Shown piece by piece: positions 45,649 through 54,358 of a DNA stretch of 64,000 nt. The DNA is from Arthrobacter agilis (GTDB lineage: Bacteria > Actinomycetota > Actinomycetes > Actinomycetales > Micrococcaceae). Made by a program: the position numbers and the translations under genes. Under the pieces are notes generated by a model. That model had not been told where the DNA came from, searched no databases, and saw nothing but the letters and a program-made list of their open reading frames with translations. The stretch is taken from positions 372,001 through 436,000 of the forward strand of contig NZ_NFSC01000028.1 of NCBI RefSeq assembly GCF_002157505.1, given 5' to 3'. Position 1 is the stretch's first letter; every line of letters starts with the position of its first letter.

Positions 45649-47052
45649 TCAGCCGGTCCGAAGGGACAACAGCGCGTTCTCGACCACCTCGGTGAGTGCC
45701 GGGTGAATCCAGTACTGGCCCCGCGCCATGGTGTGCGCGTCGAGGCCGAAGGACATGGCCTGGATGAGGGGCTGGATGATCATCGAGGCCTCATGGCCGA
45801 GGATGTGCGCGCCGAGGATGCGCCCTGTCGACTGCTCGGCGATGAGCTTGGCAAAGCCCTGCGTGTCCTCCATCGCCCACCCGTACGCCGTCGAGCCGTA
45901 GTGCTGGACGGCCGTGACGATCCGGGTTCCTGACGTCTCGGCATGGGCGAGGGCCTCCTCCTCCGTCATGCCGACGGAGGCTGCCTGCGGGTGCGAGAAC
46001 ACCGCCGCGGGCACGAAGCGGTGGTCGCTGGCCCGGAGGGCGCCGGGGTGCAGCAGGTTGTGCGCGACGACCTTCGCCTCGTGGTTCGCCACATGCTTCA
46101 GCTGGTGCGCGCTGCTCACGTCGCCGAGCGCCCACAGCCCCTCGACAGGCTCCCCGTGGCGGAGGACGCGCTGGTACGCATCCACGGCCAGGCGACCGTC
46201 GTCGTGCAGGTCCAGGCCGGCCTCCGCTGCCCCGATTGTGTCCGTGTTGGGCGTGCGCCCGACGGCCATGAGGACGACGTCGACCTCGATCTCCGTCGGA
46301 CCGGCAGGCCCGTTGAGGCGAGCCGTCACGCTGCCGTCGTCGTTCGCGACGATCTGCGTGACGTCGGTGTCGAGCCGGAGGTCCCACTGGTGAGCGGCCT
46401 GGCGTGTGAACGCGTCGGACACGGTCTCGTCGAGATGCCGGAGCATGCCGCCGGAGCGGACGGCGATGGTGACATCGGTCCCGAAGGCGCCGAACACGTG
46501 GGCGAACTCCGCCGAGACGTATCCGCCGCCGACGATCAGCAGGCGGCGGGGTAGTTCGTCCAGGCGCATCACGGTGTCCGAGGTGTGGACCTGAGGCAAG
46601 GAGATGCCGGGGATCTCGGGCAGGACCGCCCGCGAACCCGCCGCGATGACCAGCTGGTCCGCGGTGATGACGTCGCCCGAGGAGGTCTCGAACGACTTCT
46701 CCCCCGTCAGCCGCACATACTCCTCGACCAGGGTCACGTTCTCGAGCTCGTCCGCGCGGTAGTCCCTCCCGCCACTCGAGATGGCATCGATCCGGGTGAA
46801 GATCCTGTCCCGGATGTCCCTCCAGCGCACGCCATCGAGGGTGAGGTCCACACCGAGTCCCGATGCTTCCGCAGGCGCCGAGGCCAGCTGCGCCGGGTAC
46901 ACGTACATCTTCGTCGGGATGCACCCCACGTTGAGGCAGGTGCCGCCGAAGGTACCGCCCTCGACAAGGACCACCTTCCGGTCATCCCACGCGGGCGAGA
47001 TGAGCGTATTCCCTGAGCCGGAGCCGATGATTGCGAGGTCGTAGTGGGTCAC
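45649..47052 (-). CDS. mtr: Mycothione reductase
   Basis: NADPH-dependent flavoprotein disulfide reductase that restores mycothiol, the actinobacterial glutathione substitute. FAD site YDLAIIGSGSGNTL starts at residue 4; the redox disulfide is in GGTCLNVGCIPTK (about 38-50); the NADPH site is LLIVGGGYVSAEFA; the base histidine is in HPALTEVVE near the C-terminus. The SGSGN turn and missing GxGxxG ending set it apart from lipoamide dehydrogenase. The start is a GTG seven bases below TAGACT, likely leaderless. 467 aa. Confidence 0.92.
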   Translation of the reverse strand: MTHYDLAIIGSGSGNTLISPAWDDRKVVLVEGGTFGGTCLNVGCIPTKMYVYPAQLASAPAEASGLGVDLTLDGVRWRDIRDRIFTRIDAISSGGRDYRADELENVTLVEEYVRLTGEKSFETSSGDVITADQLVIAAGSRAVLPEIPGISLPQVHTSDTVMRLDELPRRLLIVGGGYVSAEFAHVFGAFGTDVTIAVRSGGMLRHLDETVSDAFTRQAAHQWDLRLDTDVTQIVANDDGSVTARLNGPAGPTEIEVDVVLMAVGRTPNTDTIGAAEAGLDLHDDGRLAVDAYQRVLRHGEPVEGLWALGDVSSAHQLKHVANHEAKVVAHNLLHPGALRASDHRFVPAAVFSHPQAASVGMTEEEALAHAETSGTRIVTAVQHYGSTAYGWAMEDTQGFAKLIAEQSTGRILGAHILGHEASMIIQPLIQAMSFGLDAHTMARGQYWIHPALTEVVENALLSLRTG

Positions 47053-47059
47053 AGGACGC

Positions 47060-47065
47060 AGTCTA
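47060..47065 (-). promoter_or_regulatory. -10 box of a probable leaderless mtr transcript
   Basis: TAGACT, the same hexamer as at hisD and dnaE, is seven bases from the GTG. It abuts the hairpin that ends pyc. Confidence 0.45.
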
Positions 47066-47112
47066 GCCGCGCCCGCCCTGTCGCAGAATCGGCGGCGAAG
47101 GGCGGGCGCGGC
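47066..47112 (-). terminator. Terminator after pyc
   Basis: Perfect 14-bp GC-rich stem GCCGCGCCCGCCCT (47066-47079) with its complement (47099-47112), loop of 19 bases, beginning 10 bases past the pyc stop. No T run. Confidence 0.55.
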
Positions 47113-47121
47113 AGGCCGCCG

Positions 47122-50100
47122 TCAGGCGGGGGTGATGACGAGGAGGAGGTCGCCTCCCTGGGCTGGTTGGACGCCGGTGTGGGAGGTGCGGGCGATGGTG
47201 CCGGTGATGGGGGTGGTGATGTTGGCTTCCATTTTCATGGCTTCGATGGTGGCGACGGTGTCCCCGGCGGTGACACGGGTTCCTTCGGTGAGGCTGATGG
47301 TGACGGATCCGGCGAAGGGTGCCGGGATGTGGCCGGGGGTGCCGGGGTCGGCCTTCTCGGCGGTCTTCACGTCACTGGTGACGGCCCTGTCCCGGACGGT
47401 CACCGGTCGCATCTGCCCGTTGAGGGTGCACATCACGGTCCGCATGCCCTTCTCGTCGGGTTCGGACACGGCTTCGAGGGTCGCGATGAGCCGGACGCCC
47501 TTCTCGAGTTCGATGACGTGCTCGGTGCCGGCCTGCAGTCCGTAGAGGTAGTCCGCGGTCCCCAGCAGGGACACGTCCCCGTACGTGTCCCGGGTCGCGG
47601 AGAACTCCTTCGCCGGGCCGGCGAACAGGAGCGTGTTCAGCGCTGTCCGGCGTTCTTTGGACGTCCCGGCGAGCTTCTTCTCGTCCTCGGCGGTGATCTC
47701 CGCGTCGCGGGGTTTGACCTCCCGACCCTTGAGCGCCTTGGTCCGGAACGGTTCGGGCCAGCCGCCGGGCGGGTTGCCGAGGTCCCCGTTGAGGAACCCG
47801 ATGACCGAGTCCGGGATGTCGTAGGCCTGCGGATTCTCCTGGAACTCCTGGGGGTCGGCGTTGGAGCCGACGAGGGCCAGGGCCAGGTCGCCGACGACCT
47901 TGGAGGACGGGGTGACCTTCACCAGCCGTCCCAGGATCCGGTCCGCGGCCGTGTACATGTCCTCGATGGCCTCGAAGCGTTCCCCGAGCCCGAGGGCGAT
48001 GGCCTGCTGCTTCAGGTTCGAGAGCTGGCCCCCGGGGATCTCGTGCCGGTAGACCCTGCCCGTGGGGCCGGGCAGCCCGGATTCGAACGGGGCATACATC
48101 CGCCGCACGGCCTCCCAGTACGGTTCCAGCGCGCACACAGCCCCCAGGTCCAGGCCGGTGTCCCTCGGTGTGTGGGCCAGGGCCGCGACCAGGGCCGAGG
48201 CCGAGGGCTGGCTGGTGGTCCCGGCCAGCGGCGCGCTGGCGACATCGACGGCGTCCACCCCGGCGTCCACCGCGGCCAGCAGGGTGGCGAGCTGGCCACC
48301 GGCGGTGTCATGGGTGTGCAGGTGCACCGGCACCTCGAAGCGCTCCCGCAGGGCGGTGACCAGCTGCGCGGCGGCGGCGGGGCGCAGCAGCCCGGCCATG
48401 TCCTTGATCGCCAGGATGTGCGCGCCGGCGTCCACGATCCGCTGCGCCAGCTCCAGGTAGTAGTCCAGGGTGTAGAGCTCCTCGGCGGGATCGAGCATGT
48501 CCGCCGTGTAGCACAGGGCCACTTCGGCGACCGCTGTCCCGGTGGCCCGGACCGCGCGGATCGCCGGTTCCATCTGCGACACGTCGTTCAGGGCGTCGAA
48601 GATCCGGAAGATGTCGATCCCCGACGCCGCCGCTTCCTGCACGAATGCGGTCGTGACGGCTTCGGGGTAGGGGGTGTAGCCGACGGTGTTCCTGCCCCGC
48701 AGCAGCATCTGCAGGCAGATGTCCGGGATCTGGCGGCGCAGGGCGTCCAGGCGCTCCCACGGATCCTCCCCCAGGAACCTCAGCGCAACGTCGTAGGTCG
48801 CACCACCCCAGGCCTCCACCGAGAGCAGTCCCGGCGTCAACGCCGACACCGCCGCCCCGGCGGCGGTCAGGTCCCGGGTCCGGACCCTTGTGGCCAGCAG
48901 CGACTGGTGGGCGTCCCGGAACGTCGTATCCGTCACCGCCACAGCCGTCTGCTCCCTCAGGTGGCGGGCGAAACCCTCGGGCCCGAGCTCCAGCAATCGC
49001 TGGCGGCTCCCCACCAGCGGCTTCTCACGCTGCTCATCAGTGTCGGCTTCAGGGAGTGCGGGCAGTTTCTCCCGGGGGTCCAGGTGGGCGGGGCGGGGCC
49101 CGTTGGGCTGGTTGACGGTAACGTCCGCGAGCCAGGTCAGGAGCTTGGTGCCCCTATCCGCCGGGATGCGGGCGGTGAGCAATTCGGGGCGTTCGTCGAT
49201 GAACGACGTCGCGACGTTCCCGGCGATGAAATCCGGGTCATCCAGCACCGCCTGCAAAAAGGAAATGTTCGTGGAGACACCGCGGACCCGGAACTCCGCC
49301 AGGGCACGGCGTGCCCTCGTGACGGCGGCCGGGTAGTCCCGGCCCCGGCAGGTGAGTTTGACCAGCATCGAGTCGAAGTGGGGGCTGATCTCCGCCCCCG
49401 CATACACCGTCCCACCATCGAGCCGCACCCCGGCGCCGCCGGCGGAGCGGTACGCCGAGATCCTCCCCACGTCCGGGCGGAACCCGTTCGCCGGGTCCTC
49501 CGTCGTGATCCTGGACTGCAGGGCAGCCCCGCGCAGGGTCACCGTCTCCTGGCTGAGTCCCAGATCCGCGAGAGTCTCCCCGGCGGCGATGCGCAGCTGC
49601 GACTGGACGAGGTCCACGTCGGTGACTTCCTCGGTGACGGTGTGTTCGACCTGGATGCGGGGGTTCATCTCGATGAACACGTGCTGACCCGCGCGTTCCC
49701 CGACGGTGTCGACCAGGAACTCCACCGTGCCGGCGTTCACGTAGCCCAGGGCAGTCGCGAACTTCACTGCGTCCCGGTGCAGTGCCTGACGGATGCCCTC
49801 GTCCAGGTTCGGGGCCGGTGCGATCTCGATGACCTTCTGATGCCGGCGCTGCAACGAGCAATCCCGCTCGAACAGGTGCATCACATTCCCGTGCGCGTCC
49901 GCCAGGATCTGGACCTCGATGTGCCTCGGGCGCAGGACCGCCTGTTCCAGGAACATCGTGGGATCCCCGAACGCCGACTGGGCTTCGCGCATCGCCGCCT
50001 CGAGTGCCTCCGGGAGGGCTTCCCGAGTGTCCACCCGGCGCATGCCCCGGCCACCGCCGCCGGCCACGGCCTTGGCGAATACCGGGAACCCGATCTCATC

Positions 50101-50544
50101 GGCGGCGGCGATCAGCTCGTCCACATCAGCGCTCGGACGCGAGGAGGCGAGGACCGGGATACCGGCAGCCCGGGCAGCGTCCAATGCCTTGACCTTGTTC
50201 CCGGCCAGTTCCAGCACATCAGCCGGGGGGCCCACGAACGTGATCCCCGCATCCGCGGCCGCCCGGGCCAGGCCCGGGTTCTCCGACAGGAACCCGTACC
50301 CCGGATAGATCGCATCACAGCCGGCGTCCTTGGCGACCCGGATGATCTCGTCGATATCCAGGTACGCCCGCACCGGGTGCCCCTCCACCCCGATCAGATA
50401 CGCCTCGTCGGCTTTCTGCCGGTGGATCGAATTGCGGTCCTCCTGCGGGAACACCGCAACCGTCTTCGCACCCACCTCATACCCGGCACGAAAAGCACGG
50501 ATCGCGATCTCGCCACGATTAGCTACCAGAATCTTCGAGAACAT
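47122..50544 (-). CDS. pyc: Pyruvate carboxylase
   Basis: Biotin enzyme making oxaloacetate from pyruvate, bicarbonate and ATP (anaplerosis). Domains in order: biotin carboxylase (about 1-450; AVAGGGGRGMRRV ATP loop), carboxyltransferase (about 530-800; TTFRDAHQSLLATRVRTRDL), conserved PYC domain, and biotinyl domain with the acceptor lysine K1104 in EAMKMEA. 1140 aa is normal for the alpha4 type. ATG with AGGAG five bases upstream. Upstream boxes TAGGTT and TAGGAT (about 50560-50600) may form its promoter. Confidence 0.97.
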   Translation of the reverse strand: MFSKILVANRGEIAIRAFRAGYEVGAKTVAVFPQEDRNSIHRQKADEAYLIGVEGHPVRAYLDIDEIIRVAKDAGCDAIYPGYGFLSENPGLARAAADAGITFVGPPADVLELAGNKVKALDAARAAGIPVLASSRPSADVDELIAAADEIGFPVFAKAVAGGGGRGMRRVDTREALPEALEAAMREAQSAFGDPTMFLEQAVLRPRHIEVQILADAHGNVMHLFERDCSLQRRHQKVIEIAPAPNLDEGIRQALHRDAVKFATALGYVNAGTVEFLVDTVGERAGQHVFIEMNPRIQVEHTVTEEVTDVDLVQSQLRIAAGETLADLGLSQETVTLRGAALQSRITTEDPANGFRPDVGRISAYRSAGGAGVRLDGGTVYAGAEISPHFDSMLVKLTCRGRDYPAAVTRARRALAEFRVRGVSTNISFLQAVLDDPDFIAGNVATSFIDERPELLTARIPADRGTKLLTWLADVTVNQPNGPRPAHLDPREKLPALPEADTDEQREKPLVGSRQRLLELGPEGFARHLREQTAVAVTDTTFRDAHQSLLATRVRTRDLTAAGAAVSALTPGLLSVEAWGGATYDVALRFLGEDPWERLDALRRQIPDICLQMLLRGRNTVGYTPYPEAVTTAFVQEAAASGIDIFRIFDALNDVSQMEPAIRAVRATGTAVAEVALCYTADMLDPAEELYTLDYYLELAQRIVDAGAHILAIKDMAGLLRPAAAAQLVTALRERFEVPVHLHTHDTAGGQLATLLAAVDAGVDAVDVASAPLAGTTSQPSASALVAALAHTPRDTGLDLGAVCALEPYWEAVRRMYAPFESGLPGPTGRVYRHEIPGGQLSNLKQQAIALGLGERFEAIEDMYTAADRILGRLVKVTPSSKVVGDLALALVGSNADPQEFQENPQAYDIPDSVIGFLNGDLGNPPGGWPEPFRTKALKGREVKPRDAEITAEDEKKLAGTSKERRTALNTLLFAGPAKEFSATRDTYGDVSLLGTADYLYGLQAGTEHVIELEKGVRLIATLEAVSEPDEKGMRTVMCTLNGQMRPVTVRDRAVTSDVKTAEKADPGTPGHIPAPFAGSVTISLTEGTRVTAGDTVATIEAMKMEANITTPITGTIARTSHTGVQPAQGGDLLLVITPA

Positions 50545-50701
50545 AACGCTCCTGCATCCTTGCCGGTCGGGTCCTGCACGCTGGATTGATCCTACCCAAC
50601 CTACCCGGCGGGTCCACGGTGCATTTCGTCCTGCTACACGGCCGCGTGGAAGCCGCGAATCCGCGGGCCGCGGCCGTCCCGGGCGCCCGCTCCGATCACC
50701 C

Positions 50702-50707
50702 TATGAT
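50702..50707 (+). promoter_or_regulatory. -10 box upstream of the orphan parA-like gene
   Basis: TATGAT in a GC-rich context, 59 bases before the GTG. No clear -35. Confidence 0.35.
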
Positions 50708-50766
50708 GGGTCGGGGCCCCATCCGCGAGCCTCGGTGTCCGCCAGAGATAGGTAGAGGTTTATTCC

Positions 50767-51594
50767 GTGCAGGTAGTGAGCATCAGCAGCCTCAAAGGCG
50801 GCGTGGGAAAGACGTCGGTCACCCTGGGGCTGGCCTCGGCCGCACTGGCAGCAGGAGTCCCCACACTCGTCGTCGATCTCGATCCCCACGCGGATGCCAC
50901 CACCGGACTCGCGGTCCGGCCGTCCGACCAGATCGACGTCGGGCGCCTGCTGAAGGATGCGCGGCGCGGGGACCTTGCGGCCAACACCGTCCCGAGCGGC
51001 TGGGTGACCACCGGCGCGAAATCCAGGGTATCCGGGCGCTCCACGCTCGATGTCGCCATGGGGTCCGCCTACTCCGGTATCTACGACCGGCCGGACCTCG
51101 GGCGGCGCGACCAGCGCAGGCTGGCGACGCTCCTGTCCCGCGTGAGCGGGTACAGCCTCGTCCTGATCGACTGCCCTCCCTCGCTCAATGGCCTCACGCG
51201 CATCGGCTGGACCGCCAGCAACAAGGTCCTCCTCGTTGCCGAACCCGCCCTGTTCTCCGTGGCGGGCACCGAACGGACGATGCGCGCCCTCGAGCTCTTC
51301 CGCCGGGAGTTCGCACCCGACCTGCACGCGGCGGGCATCGTGGCGAACAGGGTGCGGCACACGTCGAACGAACACACGTTCCGCCTCGGCGAGATGCGGC
51401 AGATGTTCGGCGACCTGCTGCTCAGCCCGACGATCCCGGAGCAGGCGAACTGGCAGCAGATCCAGGGCGCTGCCCACTCCGTGCACCACTGGCCGGGGGA
51501 TTCCGCCCAGCAGTCGGCGGGCTACTTCGATGAGCTGCTGAGGAGCGTCCTGGATTCGGGCAGGATGCGGAGCCGTAACGCCAGGCGGGCATGA
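50767..51594 (+). CDS. Orphan ParA/MinD-family ATPase
   Basis: Deviant-Walker ATPase of the ParA family, used to position DNA or protein cargo. The Walker A is LKGGVGKTSV (residues 9-18), Walker A-prime VVDLDPHADATTGL, and Walker B VLIDCPPSLNGL. No parB or centromere-like repeat is adjacent. The C-terminus is basic (RMRSRNARRA), which could help nonspecific DNA binding. GTG start with AGAGG nine bases upstream. 275 aa. Its cargo is unknown; homologues next to the MerR-DUF151-GarA cluster are common in Micrococcaceae. Confidence 0.88.
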   Translation: MQVVSISSLKGGVGKTSVTLGLASAALAAGVPTLVVDLDPHADATTGLAVRPSDQIDVGRLLKDARRGDLAANTVPSGWVTTGAKSRVSGRSTLDVAMGSAYSGIYDRPDLGRRDQRRLATLLSRVSGYSLVLIDCPPSLNGLTRIGWTASNKVLLVAEPALFSVAGTERTMRALELFRREFAPDLHAAGIVANRVRHTSNEHTFRLGEMRQMFGDLLLSPTIPEQANWQQIQGAAHSVHHWPGDSAQQSAGYFDELLRSVLDSGRMRSRNARRA

Positions 51595-51686
51595 TCCCGC
51601 CAGCGAGGTGGAGAGCGATCCGGAGGTAGCAGTGCGCCGGGAACTGCCACGGAGCGGGCTCCTCGGAGCAGCGGCGCCGGCGTTGT

Positions 51687-52274
51687 CTAGCTGATCTTGC
51701 GCGTCACGCGGCGCTTGCTGAGTTCGTCCCCGGGGAATTCCTGGTCGAGAGCGTGCTCGCTGGGAAGGGCCGCAAGGCTGCCCTCCACCTCGCGCCACAC
51801 ACGGCCGACGGCGATACCGAAGACCCCCTGCCCGCCCTGCACAAGGTCGATGACCTCGTCCGCGGACGTGCATTCGTACACGCTGGCGCCGTCGCTCATC
51901 AGGGTGATCTGGGCGAGGTCCTCGACGCCGCGCTCCCGCAGGTGCTCCACCGCGGTACGGATCTGCTGGAGTGACACTCCCGTGTCGAGCAGCCGCTTGA
52001 CCACCTTGAGGACGAGGATGTCGCGGAAGCCGTAGAGGCGCTGCGTGCCGGAGCCGGAGGCGCCGCGCACAGCGGGTTCGACGAGGCCTGTGCGGGCCCA
52101 GTAGTCGAGCTGGCGATAGGTGATGCCTGCAGCCTTGCAGGCGGTGGGGCCGCGGTATCCGGCGTCCTCGTCGAGGACGGGGAGGTCTTCCGTGAACAGT
52201 AAGCCCTGGGCGCTGGGAGGGACACCAGTGCCTGTCGGGCTGGTTGCCTTGCCGGCGTCACCCTTCGGACTCAC
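51687..52274 (-). CDS. MerR-family regulator, Rv1830 type
   Basis: DNA-binding regulator of the group that includes the mycobacterial division regulator Rv1830 (McdR/ResR). The winged helix-turn-helix is YRGPTACKAAGITYRQLDYWARTGLV (about residues 39-64), with a dimerisation helix VVKRLLDTGVSLQQIRTAVEHL. The C-terminal half (SVYECTSADEVIDLVQGGQGVFGIAVG) is the family-specific sensor-like domain. Start is a GTG with GAGGAGG six bases upstream. It has its own promoter and a 22-bp palindrome upstream. 195 aa. Confidence 0.9.
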   Translation of the reverse strand: MSPKGDAGKATSPTGTGVPPSAQGLLFTEDLPVLDEDAGYRGPTACKAAGITYRQLDYWARTGLVEPAVRGASGSGTQRLYGFRDILVLKVVKRLLDTGVSLQQIRTAVEHLRERGVEDLAQITLMSDGASVYECTSADEVIDLVQGGQGVFGIAVGRVWREVEGSLAALPSEHALDQEFPGDELSKRRVTRKIS

Positions 52275-52321
52275 GTGTTGCCTCCTCGTCGGGTTCCCGG
52301 GGAAAACGCCGGCTGGGCGGA

Positions 52322-52343
52322 ACCTCAGGATGTGCACTCAAGT
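52322..52343. promoter_or_regulatory. 22-bp palindrome in the merR leader
   Basis: Half-sites ACCTCAG and CTCAAGT (reverse complement ACTTGAG) are separated by 8 bp. It lies about 40-60 bases downstream of the predicted transcription start and 48 bases upstream of the GTG, a plausible autoregulatory operator. Confidence 0.45.
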
Positions 52344-52387
52344 GTGCCCCGAGTCCCCCACACACGCAATGGGAACTGTATCCTTCG

Positions 52388-52416
52388 ACGTTAGATCCCG
52401 GGAGGGGCAAGGTCAA
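52388..52416 (-). promoter_or_regulatory. Promoter of the Rv1830-type merR gene
   Basis: TTGACC (52411-52416) and TAACGT (52388-52393) with a 17-bp spacer on the reverse strand. A good sigma-A type match; the leader would be about 107 bases. Confidence 0.65.
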
Positions 52417-52517
52417 AGATGCTGGGCCGCAAGAATGGCCGTGTCGCCGGCAGCCGGTCCGGCGCGCGTCGAGGGCGCACGACCGGCCCGTGACCGCACC
52501 GCATCAGGCGGGCAGCG

Positions 52518-53021
52518 TCAGCGCTCGAAGTCCTCGGGTTCGACGTCGGCGAGGAACTCCCGGAACTGGAGGACCTCCTTCTCGGCCGTCTCCTCGGTGT
52601 TGCCGTCCTCCGCCTCCTCGGCGTCGGCATCCGCTATCTCGACGCCGGCCAGGGCCAGGACCTCGTCCGCGCAGTAGATGGGGCAGGGCACCCGCAGTGC
52701 TATGGCGAGGGCGTCCGAAGCCCGGGAACTGACCGTTACGCCGTCACTGAAGACGAGTTGCGCGTGATAGACCGTGTCCTCCACGGAGGTGATGCGCACC
52801 TCGGAGATCTCCTTGCCTGCCGCTGCGACCACGTCGACCAGGAGGTCGTGGGTCATGGGCCGCGGCGGCACGATGCCCTGCTGGACGAAGGCGATGGCAC
52901 TGGCCTCCGGTGCCCCGATCCAGATAGGCAGGTGCCGCTCCCCCGCAGTCTCGCGCAGAAGGACCAGGGGCTGGTTCGACGGCAGTTCGATCCGCACGCC
53001 CACCACTTCTACTTCGATCAC
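52518..53021 (-). CDS. DUF151 bifunctional nuclease family protein
   Basis: Homologues in plants have DNase/RNase activity; the bacterial role is unclear. The DUF151 core runs from VVGVRIELPSNQPLVLL through PIWIGAPEASAIA and RPMTHDLLVDVV to SRASDALAIALRV. The C-terminal ~40 residues are strongly acidic. 167 aa. The GTG start has a poor Shine-Dalgarno and lies ten bases after the upstream merR stop, so translation may be coupled. Same position as Rv1829 in M. tuberculosis. Confidence 0.9.
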   Translation of the reverse strand: MIEVEVVGVRIELPSNQPLVLLRETAGERHLPIWIGAPEASAIAFVQQGIVPPRPMTHDLLVDVVAAAGKEISEVRITSVEDTVYHAQLVFSDGVTVSSRASDALAIALRVPCPIYCADEVLALAGVEIADADAEEAEDGNTEETAEKEVLQFREFLADVEPEDFER

Positions 53022-53031
53022 GAGGAGCCGC

Positions 53032-53781
53032 CTAACTGTCCATTCGGGCTATATGGCTGTGCACGAGGGCGCTGTGCAGACCGAGGCAGAGTTCGCTGAT
53101 CTCACGCGCTGTCTCGGCTGCACGGGCCTTCGATGCGACGTCCTTGCGGGACGCGACAGGAGCGACGACGCGCTCGACGAGCCCCAGTTCCCGGTCCGCT
53201 GCAGCACGGAAGGGCCTGAGGTGGCGGGGTTCGATCCCGTGGCTCTCGAGCTGCATGCACGCCTTCGTGATCTTGAGGGCATGCTCGTCGAAGCGGTTGT
53301 CCACGGCGGTGATCAAGCCGAAACTCACGAGGTCGTCGACCAGTCGGCGGGGTGCCCCGGCCTCGGCGGCGAGCGTCTCCGCGGTGAGCCGGCGGCCGTG
53401 GGCACTGAGTTCACGGGACAACTGGTCGGATACGACACGCGGGGAGAGCGTCATGCCGCCGGGCAGTGACTCGGGCCGCTCTCCGCGGTCGATCGCGTCG
53501 ACGTAGTCCTTGATGACCTTCAGGGGGAGGTACTGGTCGCGCTGCAGGGCCAGGACGAAGCGCAGGCGTTCCACGTCGTGCGCTGCGTACTTCCGGTAGC
53601 CGGCGCGTGTCCGCTGCGGGGAGATCAGGCCCTTCTCCTCGAGGAAACGGATCTTGGAGGCCGTGACCTGGGGAAAGTCCTCGGCCAGCTCGCGCAGGAC
53701 CTCACCGATGTTGAGGACACCGGTGCCGGAGGAGCCGGAGGCGATGCCGGCCGGGTGGCGGGCGGGTCGGGAAACAGGCAT
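53032..53781 (-). CDS. MerR-family regulator, Rv1828 type
   Basis: DNA-binding regulator. The helix-turn-helix is LNIGEVLRELAEDFPQVTASKIRFLEEKGLI (from about residue 23); the wing is RTRAGYRKYAAHDVERLRF. A larger C-terminal domain (about 120-249) follows, longer than in metal-sensing MerR proteins and lacking cysteines for metal. ATG eight bases after the FHA gene. 249 aa. Order and orientation match Rv1826-Rv1830. Confidence 0.91.
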   Translation of the reverse strand: MPVSRPARHPAGIASGSSGTGVLNIGEVLRELAEDFPQVTASKIRFLEEKGLISPQRTRAGYRKYAAHDVERLRFVLALQRDQYLPLKVIKDYVDAIDRGERPESLPGGMTLSPRVVSDQLSRELSAHGRRLTAETLAAEAGAPRRLVDDLVSFGLITAVDNRFDEHALKITKACMQLESHGIEPRHLRPFRAAADRELGLVERVVAPVASRKDVASKARAAETAREISELCLGLHSALVHSHIARMDS

Positions 53782-53789
53782 GAACCGGA

Positions 53790-54281
53790 CTAGGCCTGCG
53801 CTGCCGTGTGCCGCGGAGCCCGGCCGGAAGACCTGCGCGCTGCGTAGAAGGTCAGGCGGAACTTGCCGATCCGCACCTCGTTGCCGTCGCGCAGGGCGAC
53901 GCTGTCCACGCGGTCGTTGTTCACGTACGTGCCATTGAGGCTGCGGGTGTCCACGACCATGAAGCCGTTGTCGGTCCTTCGGAACTCGGCGTGCTGGCGG
54001 GACACCGTCACGTCGTCGAGGAAGATGTCGGCGTTCGGGTGGCGTCCGGCCTTGGTGATGTCCTCGTGGAGGAGGAACCGCGCGCCGGCGTTCGGTCCGG
54101 AGTGGGCTATCAGGAGGGCCGAACCCGCCGGAAGTGCGGCAACGGAGGCCTGCTCCTCCCGCGTCAGATGCCGCTCTATCTCTTCCGCGGTGGAGTGCGG
54201 CGGCAGACTGATCGTCGTTGTTTCAGGAGACGTCATGTTGGGCTCTTCTCCTTTTCCGGCTCGATTCACGTTGCGTACCAT
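53790..54281 (-). CDS. garA: FHA-domain protein GarA/OdhI
   Basis: Phosphoprotein switch that, in mycobacteria and corynebacteria, inhibits 2-oxoglutarate dehydrogenase and is controlled by PknB/PknG. The FHA domain is in the C-terminal two-thirds: GRHPNADIFLDDVTVSRQHAEF and LNGTYVNNDRV. The N-terminal tail contains SPETTTISLPP, close to the ETTS phospho-acceptor motif of GarA. The ATG at 54281 has GGAGG seven bases upstream; an ATG at 54236 is an alternative. 163 aa. The window also encodes a PASTA kinase that could be an upstream partner (inference). Confidence 0.92.
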   Translation of the reverse strand: MVRNVNRAGKGEEPNMTSPETTTISLPPHSTAEEIERHLTREEQASVAALPAGSALLIAHSGPNAGARFLLHEDITKAGRHPNADIFLDDVTVSRQHAEFRRTDNGFMVVDTRSLNGTYVNNDRVDSVALRDGNEVRIGKFRLTFYAARRSSGRAPRHTAAQA

Positions 54282-54358
54282 CGGTCTTCCTCCCCCTGCT
54301 GCGCGGTACGCCCGGTTGTCGCCAGCCGTACCGTCCCCGCTGACTTCGCCGGGTAGTT

